NCBI GenBank assembly: GCA_900542185.1
Contig: UQMZ01000027.1
Coordinates: forward strand, 1 to 48,379
From: an uncultured Bacteroidales bacterium
Lineage (GTDB): Bacteria > Bacteroidota > Bacteroidia > Bacteroidales > Muribaculaceae
Direction: 5' to 3'
DNA length: 48,379 bases
Part shown: positions 24,101-31,207 of the stretch, piece by piece
Layout: each line of letters opens with the position of its first letter
Position numbering within the stretch: the first letter of the stretch is position 1
Translations under genes and position numbers: made by a program
Notes under the pieces: generated by a model
Told to the model about the DNA's origin: nothing
Databases searched by the model: none
Seen by the model: only the letters and a program-made list of their open reading frames with translations

Positions 24101-25914
24101 AGAAAGATGTGCTCAAGCAGCACGAGGCTGCACGTGTCAGGGCCACAGGTCTTACCAAAGGGCTGCAGTGGGTGGACGTGACTCCGCAATGGAGTTGCGC
24201 GGCCGACCAGGGTGAAATCACGGCCGACGGCATGTTCACACCGGCCGTCTATCCAAAAGCCACCGTCAGCGCGGAGGTGAACGGGGTGTCGGTCAGCAAG
24301 GGACTCATAGTGGAGGAGGCCATATATCCACGTTACCTGAGCCTTTCGCCGCAGAGTTGCGTCATGGCGGCCGGTTATGATATGGAACCCGAGCTCGAGG
24401 TGCTCGATCAGTTCAAGGGTGCCATGGACCATAATCAGGCCAATCTGATATGGAACGTCACGGATAGGGAGGGGAATCCCTCGCAGGGAGTGACGGTGGA
24501 CGGCACAGTTCCGCGACTTCATGCAGTAAGCTGCGGCGAATATATCGTTACCGTGGCAAACCCGGCCGGAACTCTGAGCGCCTCGATCGACGTGACGGTG
24601 AAAAAGGTAGACGAGATCAACCTCGCGCTTGGCATCGCGGTCGGGGGCGAGGCCCGGGCGCGTGCCACTTCCTCGACCAACGACGTGGCCGTGCGGACGG
24701 CCGAAGATGCCATCGATGGCGACAATGCGACCCGTTGGGAGGCTCCGGCATCCGAGATACTTAATGAATCGGACGTGACATGGACACTTGATTTAGGTTC
24801 ATCGCGCGATTTCAACACCATAGTGATACAATGGGAGAACGCCTATTCGTCCGACTACGACATTGCCGTATCCGACGATGGCACGACGTTCAATGTGATT
24901 AAGGAAGTCAGAGGCTTCAATGCAGCCGCCGGTCTGACCCAGGTGCTGCAGCCGGGCGCACGCAACGCGCGGTACATCAGGTTCATTAACCGAGGGCGTG
25001 GCACTGCATACGGCGTCAGCTTCTATGAATTCATGGTCTATAATCTGACTGAAGGCCTGCAACTGACTGAAATGAGTCTTGCCAGCGACTTTGCCATCAG
25101 TCCGGCCGGCGGCAAGCTGAATCTGACTCTTGAGGGCATGAATCAGCTCGGCATACGGCATCCGGTGGGTGATGTGACCTACGAGCTCGCCGAGGCAGAC
25201 GTGTCAAAGGCTTCCGGCAATCCCGGAACCATCGAGGGGAACATTTACACGGCCGGCGACCCTGGACAGTACACCATAACAGCCGTATCTACATCCGGCG
25301 TGCGCTCCAATCCGCTTAACGTCCACGTCTTCGAGGGTGAGAAGATAGTGATTGATCCGGCAAACGTGACCGTGCATGACGGAACGAGGGATGACGGCAT
25401 GTCCAATGCTTTCGACGAGGATATAAATTCGCTGTGGGTGATGCGCGATCATCCCGGCACACGCGATTACGAGACCGGGTTTACCGTAGACTTAGGGAAA
25501 GCATATAGAATGACAGCCCTTTCACTGGCATTCGAAGGGGCCTGCTCGCAGAGTTATATCATAGACTTCTCGGCCGACGGCCGGAGCTTCGACACTCCGT
25601 TTGAATACAACGGATCAGAGGGTATCAAGGAACTGCGCGAACGCAGCCTTCATTCCACCGCCCCCGTGCGGTACGCCCGGTTCCGCAGCACGAAGGCTGC
25701 CACCGACTATGGTGTTAAACTGCGTGATTTCTCGCTCTATGCCATTCCCGCCAATCCTACAGGCCTGAACACAGTGACGGGTAATGGGAATGCTCTGCAC
25801 GCTCCATACACCGTCTGCACCGTTGACGGACGCCTGATAGTCTACAAGGGCGCTCGCCTTCCCAAGCTGTCCCCCGGCATCTATTTGATCAACGGAAAGA
25901 CAGTGCGGCTCTAA
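21130..25914 (+). CDS. Secreted GH81 endo-beta-1,3-glucanase with F5/8C modules
   Basis: Likely laminarinase cutting beta-1,3-glucan (fungal, yeast or algal). The start at 21130 begins a signal peptide MNKRNSLLLALGVAVTMQCA. The N-terminal TNDWWTNL and the SYPQF region are typical of GH81. The catalytic module carries FNDHHFHYGYF (Asp481) and EStSEAMQGW with Glu555/Glu559 as candidate catalytic acids. Three discoidin/F5-8C-like modules, probably glycan-binding, lie at about 845-970, 1163-1307 and 1405-1537, with Ig-like stretches between. The end GIYLINGKTVRL resembles a type IX secretion sorting domain. 1594 residues. No SusC/SusD or regulator is next to it, so it stands alone. Confidence 0.9.
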   Translation: MNKRNSLLLALGVAVTMQCAGQTVVHPGDKKGSYASYTPLNLCKSEDHVPGDYGFQGDQSRLMQTRRLWIHEREGQPIPTNDWWTNLITQPYSGRMWSYPQFVQAQNYGVDVQAPSFWISDGTEMKSNTTVSVRGENFYPESAVAEEWHDWDVQFEMRDGNKRMYTTMAHGIPFTWIETEGIDPTVTISRSYQASAEFIATDARVMDTEGNTVNGSVESDCLILTLGSDLYAVYMPAGTSVTVRGGTMSLKFNGRRQFVVIGVIHDVEDAVTMKPYACHVPRSSRVDYTYTPGKLKTIWHIDTEDLNSESGAVAALPVMQGFLPHHYRDTGNQPGFAFNGITYATPRGKLKMATGNDFEITYDFYGMLPYYAVPQSGDSSEHPYDAARMKEMLSNYAAKGSFGDDTYWGGKGLSQMALNMMFAREMGETELFNTCRKRLKDALVNWLTWTPGEQRNFFARYDRWGGMVGYATSYDSDTFNDHHFHYGYFTYAAALLALVDDEFRDNYGDMLTLIAKDYANWDREDTDFPLYRTFDPWAGHSFAGGMGDDNGNGQESTSEAMQGWGGLYLLGVALRNDAMRDAGIFGWVSEARGTAEYWFDRHSDPDTGKPGYHSSASDDYNINYDLFRKDGKTHPYNSNLTCHGVGFWTYFGYDAIFMQGIQWMPISPALDYLSEDKAFAKWDWDRMWSDKSIGGWLASDRTDAGYLSDSGGWGNVALSYMQRSDPEGAAAVFDQCWEAREPEFYTYDTNGISYFVTHSHLSYGDIDWSIHASIPTARVYVRNGVKTYMAFNPGDNAVNVTFSDGFRLEDVAPRRLKVSGVESLDNTSITTAEDVKEDPRDRIEMLNLALRKDVTTSGNENDGFLPTYITDGDHSTRWASLKEDNQWLMIDLGKPALLYQVRIHWETAAPYDYKILFSTDKDVWTEVADVPNCAGGTETIATDDMTARYVKIQCGKRRAETWGVSLFEVEAFGCYEDVPDSELLGMMIEAEKDVLKQHEAARVRATGLTKGLQWVDVTPQWSCAADQGEITADGMFTPAVYPKATVSAEVNGVSVSKGLIVEEAIYPRYLSLSPQSCVMAAGYDMEPELEVLDQFKGAMDHNQANLIWNVTDREGNPSQGVTVDGTVPRLHAVSCGEYIVTVANPAGTLSASIDVTVKKVDEINLALGIAVGGEARARATSSTNDVAVRTAEDAIDGDNATRWEAPASEILNESDVTWTLDLGSSRDFNTIVIQWENAYSSDYDIAVSDDGTTFNVIKEVRGFNAAAGLTQVLQPGARNARYIRFINRGRGTAYGVSFYEFMVYNLTEGLQLTEMSLASDFAISPAGGKLNLTLEGMNQLGIRHPVGDVTYELAEADVSKASGNPGTIEGNIYTAGDPGQYTITAVSTSGVRSNPLNVHVFEGEKIVIDPANVTVHDGTRDDGMSNAFDEDINSLWVMRDHPGTRDYETGFTVDLGKAYRMTALSLAFEGACSQSYIIDFSADGRSFDTPFEYNGSEGIKELRERSLHSTAPVRYARFRSTKAATDYGVKLRDFSLYAIPANPTGLNTVTGNGNALHAPYTVCTVDGRLIVYKGARLPKLSPGIYLINGKTVRL

Positions 25915-25925
25915 GCCTCAGACAT

Positions 25926-25955
25926 AGGCCCCTGCCTGTAACCGGGCAGGGGCCT
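25926..25955. terminator. Shared terminator of GH81 and queG
   Basis: GC-rich 11-bp stem AGGCCCCTGCC (25926-25936) pairs with 25945-25955 around an 8-base loop and is followed on the plus strand by TTAATCTTT. It lies 11 bases after the GH81 stop and 8 before the converging queG stop. Confidence 0.85.
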
Positions 25956-25962
25956 TAATCTT

Positions 25963-26886
25963 TCATTTGCTGCGGAGATCGAGGTTGTCGATGTTCCGGA
26001 GTAGGTTCTGAAGGCCGGGGCGGAGCAGGGCGGTGTGGGCGAACCGGCGTTTGAATTCAGACTGCTGTGCGGGAATATCGGCCGGCGTGAGGGCGAGCAT
26101 GGCGGGTAATGGCTGGTTCCAGATATGAGGGCTGGAAGTGTCGTTGCGTAAGGGGCAGGCGGTGATGCAGCGGTCGCAGCCGAACAGGGAGTTGCGCCCT
26201 GCGGGGGTGCTCATGGCGGTTATGGCGTCGGGGTCGGTCCAGGGACCGCGATGCTCGATGGTGAGGTAGGAAATGCAGCGGCGACAGTCGATGGTGCCGT
26301 CGGGTTGCAATGCTCCGGTAGGACATGCGCGGCGACATGCGCCGCAATGCAGGCATTCGGCATTTGACGGACTGTCCGGTTCAAATTCGATTGTGGTGAG
26401 GATTTCGGCAAGGAATACTTCGGGTCCGATGCAGGGGGCTATGAGGGCGCCGTTGTCGCCGCGGTAGCCGATGCCGGCGCGAATGGCCCAGAATCGCTCG
26501 GAAACGGGCGCAGAATCGATGCAGAGGCGGCTGGATGATAAAATACCCGTCTGTTCTAAAACGGCCGTCAGAAGGCTTCGTATGGCTTCGTGATAGTCCA
26601 TGCCGTACGCATAACGGCTCAGATAGGGTAAATCAGAGGGGCGTTCACGCTCGGGTGCGTATGGGAACGCGAGCGAAATGACGGTGCGCGTTCCCGGCAA
26701 CACATTGTCGAGGTTGAGTCTTAAGTCGGCGTGACGTTCCATCCAGGCCATGCCGGCATGATGTCCTGCGGCCAGCCAGCCACGCAGTCGCCGGTCCTCG
26801 TCTTCGCTCACGGGCTCGGCCGAGGCAAAGCCTACGGCCGCCGCTCCCGCCTCAAGCAACGCCGCGCGAAGTCCCTCCCCGTCCAT
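25963..26886 (-). CDS. queG: Epoxyqueuosine reductase
   Basis: Cobalamin- and iron-sulfur-dependent enzyme making the last reduction to queuosine in tRNA. IDSAPVSER (123-131) and RFWAIRAGIGYRGDN are family hallmarks. The first 4Fe-4S motif is CLHCGACRRACP (Cys178, 181, 184, 188); cysteines of the second cluster include those in CDRCITACP near 237-245. At 307 residues it is the short form without the C-terminal HEAT-like repeat. It is the last gene of the chain from the methyltransferase, 10 bases after RNase H. Confidence 0.95.
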   Translation of the reverse strand: MDGEGLRAALLEAGAAAVGFASAEPVSEDEDRRLRGWLAAGHHAGMAWMERHADLRLNLDNVLPGTRTVISLAFPYAPERERPSDLPYLSRYAYGMDYHEAIRSLLTAVLEQTGILSSSRLCIDSAPVSERFWAIRAGIGYRGDNGALIAPCIGPEVFLAEILTTIEFEPDSPSNAECLHCGACRRACPTGALQPDGTIDCRRCISYLTIEHRGPWTDPDAITAMSTPAGRNSLFGCDRCITACPLRNDTSSPHIWNQPLPAMLALTPADIPAQQSEFKRRFAHTALLRPGLQNLLRNIDNLDLRSK

Positions 26887-26896
26887 CCCAAAGATG

Positions 26897-27601
26897 TTAT
26901 TTGCGGTCGAAATCGGCCGGCACCTCTCCCCAGCGGTCGGTGTCCCATTTGCGTATCTGCACGTCGTACTGATGCGTGTTGAGCCACGACAGCGCGCGCT
27001 CCATCATGCGGAATACCGGCTCAGTGTCCTTGTTGCGCGCCAGCTGGGTCTTGACCTTGCGGTTGCGCACCCAGGCCATTCCCGAAACAGAGTCGGAATA
27101 AACCGTGTGGCGCTCCCCTTTCTGCTGCATCAGTGCCAGGGCGTGGACTATGGCCAGGAATTCACCGATATTGTTGGTGCCCTTCTTGAACGGCCCCACG
27201 CGGAATATTTCTTTGCCGCTCATCAGTTCCACGCCGCGGTATTCCATCACGCCGGGATTGCCCATGCACGAGGCATCGACGGCCCAGCCGTTCAGGTCTA
27301 TCTCAGGGAAAGCGAAATAATCGGTTTTGGTCTCGATGCGGTCCCCCCTGCCTCTTGCCGTTCTCTCCTCGCGCTCCTTGCGCTTCTGTTCCGTGGCGTT
27401 GATAAGCAGCGCTCCGATGGAACGTGAGTCGCTTTTCCGGTCGAACCTGCGGAATGCCTCGGCGGCCTGCTCGGGCGAGGCATAGCTTTTGAACGAGGCT
27501 CCGTCAAAGCCGTCCACCTGCTCCATCGCGTCGTTGAAGTCATCGTACACGCCGGGCTGCCGGCCCGCGAACACCACGTAAAATCTCTTACTGTAATTCA
27601 T
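26897..27601 (-). CDS. Ribonuclease H with N-terminal viroplasmin-like domain
   Basis: Cleaves RNA in RNA-DNA hybrids. Residues about 4-48 (KRFYVVFAGRQPGVYDDFND onward) form the Caulimovirus VI/HBD-type hybrid-binding domain. The catalytic domain starts near 103, with acidic residues in WAVDAS, NNIGEFLA, VYSDSVSG and WDTDRWGEVPADF, so the D-E-D-D set appears complete. 234 residues. It overlaps the pdxB 3' end by 14 bases, which suggests coupled translation. Confidence 0.93.
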   Translation of the reverse strand: MNYSKRFYVVFAGRQPGVYDDFNDAMEQVDGFDGASFKSYASPEQAAEAFRRFDRKSDSRSIGALLINATEQKRKEREERTARGRGDRIETKTDYFAFPEIDLNGWAVDASCMGNPGVMEYRGVELMSGKEIFRVGPFKKGTNNIGEFLAIVHALALMQQKGERHTVYSDSVSGMAWVRNRKVKTQLARNKDTEPVFRMMERALSWLNTHQYDVQIRKWDTDRWGEVPADFDRK

Positions 27602-28601
27602 ATTCGGGACGATAGTCGTAGTCGTGACGCAGCTGTTCGAACGCGCCGGGATTCTGTTTCAGCACGTCGGAATCCACGGTCGGGTCATAGCTTTGCAGAA
27701 TGTCTCGCGGCACTGGCACTGCGTCCGGAGCAGGATTGTAGGCCGGCTCCAGTCCGTCGGTGTCTACCGGCACGCCGAGAGTGCGGTTCAGAGCCTCCAG
27801 CACCATGCGCGTGGCGCGCTGCTTGCCCTGACGCGAATAACCTGCGATGTGGAATGTGCCGAAATCTGTTTTCTCCAGCAGTTCGCGGTTCAGGTCGGGT
27901 TCGTTTTCCCATACGTCAAGGGCCACGCGCAGCGTCGGGTCGGCATACATCCTGCGCAGCAGCGCGTCGTTGTCTACCACCGGACCGCGGGCGGCGTTGA
28001 CGAGGATATGGTTCTCCCCCATCAGTTCCAGCGCCTTGGCGTCGCACAGATGCAACGTGGCGTCCGGACCTTTCTTGGTCAGCGGCGTGTGGAACGTCAC
28101 GGCGCGGCACTGACTCATGATGTCCTCAAGGGTGTGGTAATTGTCCGGAACGCCGGCGCGTTGCTTCGGAGGGTCGGACACCCATATCTCGGCACCCATC
28201 TTGCGTCCCCAGTCGGCCACGATGCTGCCTATGTTGCCGCATCCCACCACGCCGAGGCGTTCGCCGGCGGCGGGGTCGAAACCTAAGCGCGGCAGCGCGC
28301 TCCACACGTACTGCGCCACAGCCGGGGCGTTACAGCCGGGCGACGACGCCACCGCTATGCCGTGGCTCTCGCACCAGGGTATGTCTATCTGGTCGGTGCC
28401 GATGGTGGCCGTGGCCACGAGGCGCACCGACGAATCGTGCAGCAACGCCTCGTCGCAGCGTGTGCGCGTGCGTATCAACAGCGCGTCGGCGTCACGGACC
28501 AGCCCGCGGCTGAATTCGGACTGGTCCACATATAGCACGTCTGCGCCGCCACCGATGCGGCCGCGCAGATAAGGTATGTTTTCGTCAGCGATTATCTTCA
28601 T
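27588..28601 (-). CDS. pdxB: 4-phosphoerythronate dehydrogenase
   Basis: Oxidises 4-phosphoerythronate in the DXP-independent route to pyridoxal phosphate. Start at 28599-28601, MKIIADENIPYLRG, typical for the family; the frame extends upstream but only through the neighbour's DNA. The NAD site is LGVVGCGNIGS near 117-127. TATIGTDQID and NAARGPVVDNDAL are 2-hydroxyacid dehydrogenase hallmarks. A C-terminal PdxB dimerisation tail follows. 337 residues. The start overlaps the membrane protein gene by 4 bases and the end overlaps RNase H by 14. Confidence 0.92.
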   Translation of the reverse strand: MKIIADENIPYLRGRIGGGADVLYVDQSEFSRGLVRDADALLIRTRTRCDEALLHDSSVRLVATATIGTDQIDIPWCESHGIAVASSPGCNAPAVAQYVWSALPRLGFDPAAGERLGVVGCGNIGSIVADWGRKMGAEIWVSDPPKQRAGVPDNYHTLEDIMSQCRAVTFHTPLTKKGPDATLHLCDAKALELMGENHILVNAARGPVVDNDALLRRMYADPTLRVALDVWENEPDLNRELLEKTDFGTFHIAGYSRQGKQRATRMVLEALNRTLGVPVDTDGLEPAYNPAPDAVPVPRDILQSYDPTVDSDVLKQNPGAFEQLRHDYDYRPEYELQ

Positions 28602-29461
28602 AGATTCATGTATGCGAGGACAAGGAACGCCACATACGCCGCACTGATGGCAAGCAGCCATATCCAGGGCTTGCGAAGGTTCCACAGCGAGAATATGTTG
28701 GCGTACTGGAATGTCGCCCCCATAAAGAATGTGACCACGTAAGCGGTCATGTTGTTGAAGTCGAAAATCATGGCTACAAGCGCCGCGACCTGCACTATGT
28801 CGATTGCCATATTGAACATCCGGCGCCTGGTATTGCCGGCATAAAGTCTCATTCCGATGTTCAGTCCAAGAATCAGCGATAACAGGGCAGTGAATCCGAT
28901 ATTGGCCAGTCCTGCGAATATGGCTTCGTGTGACGGAACGTCGTTCCACAGCATGGTGGGAGCCGGCAGTCTCAGGCTTTCCGGCGGTATCACCATCAGT
29001 CCGAGAGCTATCCAATAAGGCGCGCACAGACCCATCACGAAAGCTATGACCTCCCGGAGACGCAGACATTTGAACATCACCGCCACTATGAGCAGTGGGA
29101 TGCTCATTATCAGGAAACTATACTGCGCCATCGAACCGAGGGACAGGATGGTGGCCATCAGAAATAACTGACGGGCCGCGTTGTTCGATCTGTAGGCGCT
29201 GAACAGGATGCACAGGCACAACAGCATGGCCAGCGCCAGGATCAGGGATGTGGTCAGCACTCCGGGCGTCCCCCAGGGGAACGAAACGGCAGTGAGCAGG
29301 AACAGAAGCGCAAGGATACCTACCTTGCCCTTTACGACTGAAAACGTTTTGGACAAAGACAGCAGCACCAACTCGCACAGCCCAAGCAGCCCGACGTTTA
29401 TCAGCAGAAAAACGAAGGGCGTCAGGTTCCAGTCAACGGGCGACGGCACGCATATTCCCAT
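28598..29461 (-). CDS. Polytopic membrane protein of unknown function
   Basis: 287 residues with about eight to nine hydrophobic segments, starting TPFVFLLINVGLLGLCELVL and including ILALLFLLTAVSFPWG and IWLLAISAAYVAFLVLAYMN. Few polar signatures are present, and no transporter motif that I recognise. It starts 8 bases after the methyltransferase gene and overlaps pdxB by 4, so it is part of the operon. It resembles other uncharacterised integral membrane proteins of Bacteroidetes; no function assigned. Confidence 0.8.
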   Translation of the reverse strand: MGICVPSPVDWNLTPFVFLLINVGLLGLCELVLLSLSKTFSVVKGKVGILALLFLLTAVSFPWGTPGVLTTSLILALAMLLCLCILFSAYRSNNAARQLFLMATILSLGSMAQYSFLIMSIPLLIVAVMFKCLRLREVIAFVMGLCAPYWIALGLMVIPPESLRLPAPTMLWNDVPSHEAIFAGLANIGFTALLSLILGLNIGMRLYAGNTRRRMFNMAIDIVQVAALVAMIFDFNNMTAYVVTFFMGATFQYANIFSLWNLRKPWIWLLAISAAYVAFLVLAYMNL

Positions 29462-29469
29462 ACTTCAGA

Positions 29470-31131
29470 TCAATCGTTGTCGTCGTCGGTATTTTTGTTT
29501 TTGCGACTGCGGAAATATACAGGATTTACCACCTGCGACTTGTCCGCGCTGATGCGAGGACCCCGGCCGGTTACCTCAAAGGCCGGTTTGGAACCACGGT
29601 TGAACGGCTTGCGGTCGCCACGGTCGTCGCGTTTGAACGGCTTGCGGTCGCCACGGTCGTCGCGTTTGAACGGCTTACGTTCTCCTCTATCGTCACGGTT
29701 GAAGGGCTTGCGGTCGCCACGATCGTCACGGTTGAAGGGCTTGCGATCTCCTCGGTCATCACGGTTGAACGGCTTACGGTCGTCACGCTCGTCGCGGGTG
29801 TAGGATTTACGGTCGTTGTCCTTGCGGAACGGTTTCTTGTCGCCGGCAGGCTTGCGCCCCTGTTTGTGGTCGCCGAACTTGCGCGACTCGGCGCGCCATT
29901 CGTCGTCGGTGACCCGGCGCATCTTTTTCGGCTCTCGGTCGCGTCGGAAATCCTCGTCAAATCCCTTGACCGTGCCGCCGTCGGCGCGGAAGTCGTTGTA
30001 GCGGCCGTTGAACAGCACGTACTCGCGCAACGAGCATTCCAGCGAGCCGTTCAGCATAGGTATCTTCAGCGAAGGCTTCAGGCCGATGTTGTCGAAGTCC
30101 TCGGTGTCCGGACCTATGATCCAGGCGTTCCAGCCCGAGAAGTTGCGTTTCAGGTTGTTGCCGATGCCACGGAACATTTCGGTCATGTCCTCCTGTTTCA
30201 GACGGTGGTTGTACGGGGGATTCATCACCAGACAACCCTCTTCGGGATTGTCTGTCCAGTCGGCCATGGCCTTGAGTTCCACCGTCACCATATCGTCCAC
30301 CTGCGCGTTCTTGACGTTCTTACGGGCGATAGCCACGGCTTCCGGGTCGATGTCGCCTCCCATGATCTTGAAATCGAACGGGCGCTCGGCCGAGTCATCG
30401 TTATATAGGTTCTCGAACAGGTCGGCGTCGAAATCGGGCCATTTCTCGAATGCGAATCCCTTGCGGTAGATGCCGGGATTGATGTTGGCGGCAATCAAGG
30501 CGGCCTCGATCAGGAAAGTACCTGAGCCGCACATCGGGTCGGCGAAATCGCATTCACCGCGCCAGCCGGTGGTCATGATGATTCCGGCGGCCAATACCTC
30601 GTTGATGGGTGCCTCGGTCTGTTCCTCGCGGTATCCGCGCTTGGACAGGGGTTCGCCGCTGGAATCGAGGCTGATGGTGACGCGGTCGCCGTCGATGTGT
30701 ACGTTGAACAGCAGGTCGTAGCCCGTCACGCGGATGGAGGGCCGCTCCCCCTGCAGGTCGCGGAAATGGTCGACGATGCCGTCCTTGACGCGATAGGTCA
30801 CGAAACGGCTGTGGTTGAAGTCCTCGCTGTTCACGGTCGTGTCGATGGCGAACGTGGTCTGAGGCGTCATATATTTTTCCCAGGCGATGTCTCGCACTAT
30901 GTCGTAGAGCTCGTCGGGATCGTTTGCGGTGAATTTCTCAATGGGCTTGAGGATTCGCAGGGCTGTGCGCAGGCACAGATTGGCGCGATACATCAGTTCC
31001 AGGTCTCCCTCGAAGCTGACCATACGGGTGCCCATCTCTACGTTTTCGGCCCCGAGGCTCAGCAATTCGTCGCGCAATACCGGCTCCAGTCCCTTGAAGG
31101 TCTTGGCCACCATTGAAAAGGTATTTTCCAT
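29470..31131 (-). CDS. THUMP-domain RNA methyltransferase (RlmL-like) with repeat tail
   Basis: Predicted to methylate a guanine N2 in rRNA, as the N-terminal half of RlmL does. The THUMP region is about 45-155. The SAM-binding motif DPMCGSGTF is at 198-206, GGDIDPEAV at 258-266 and the catalytic NPPY at 304-307. The enzyme ends near 385. A basic, disordered tail to residue 553 follows, with six 11-residue copies of RDDRGDRKPFN type (446-511), probably for RNA binding. It starts the operon ending in queG, 76 bases after ftsZ. Confidence 0.9.
   Translation of the reverse strand: MENTFSMVAKTFKGLEPVLRDELLSLGAENVEMGTRMVSFEGDLELMYRANLCLRTALRILKPIEKFTANDPDELYDIVRDIAWEKYMTPQTTFAIDTTVNSEDFNHSRFVTYRVKDGIVDHFRDLQGERPSIRVTGYDLLFNVHIDGDRVTISLDSSGEPLSKRGYREEQTEAPINEVLAAGIIMTTGWRGECDFADPMCGSGTFLIEAALIAANINPGIYRKGFAFEKWPDFDADLFENLYNDDSAERPFDFKIMGGDIDPEAVAIARKNVKNAQVDDMVTVELKAMADWTDNPEEGCLVMNPPYNHRLKQEDMTEMFRGIGNNLKRNFSGWNAWIIGPDTEDFDNIGLKPSLKIPMLNGSLECSLREYVLFNGRYNDFRADGGTVKGFDEDFRRDREPKKMRRVTDDEWRAESRKFGDHKQGRKPAGDKKPFRKDNDRKSYTRDERDDRKPFNRDDRGDRKPFNRDDRGDRKPFNRDDRGERKPFKRDDRGDRKPFKRDDRGDRKPFNRGSKPAFEVTGRGPRISADKSQVVNPVYFRSRKNKNTDDDND
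29599..29796 (-). repeat. Six 33-bp tandem repeats within the methyltransferase gene
   Basis: Near-identical 33-base units encode RDDRGDRKPF followed by N or K. Variation is mainly at synonymous sites, at the last residue (N/K) and one GD/GE change. In-frame unit length means that copy-number slippage would lengthen or shorten the tail without breaking the enzyme. Confidence 0.9.
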
Positions 31132-31138
31132 ATCAGGG

Positions 31139-31159
31139 TGCCGGGACGCGATCCCGGCA
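31139..31159 (-). promoter_or_regulatory. GC-rich hairpin just before the methyltransferase start
   Basis: An 8-bp stem TGCCGGGA/TCCCGGCA with a 5-base loop ends 7 bases before the ATG at 31131. It lacks a T-run, so it is not a normal terminator for ftsZ. It may instead limit translation initiation or reduce read-through. A weaker promoter-like TAACTTTA lies just upstream. Confidence 0.4.
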
Positions 31160-31207
31160 TAATCTAAAGTTATGTATTGTTAAAATGATTGATATTGTCG
31201 TTGTCTA

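Noticed and set aside
29599..29796. CRISPR-like or intergenic satellite
   Set aside because: The 33-bp units are in frame inside a methyltransferase gene and encode a regular 11-residue repeat.
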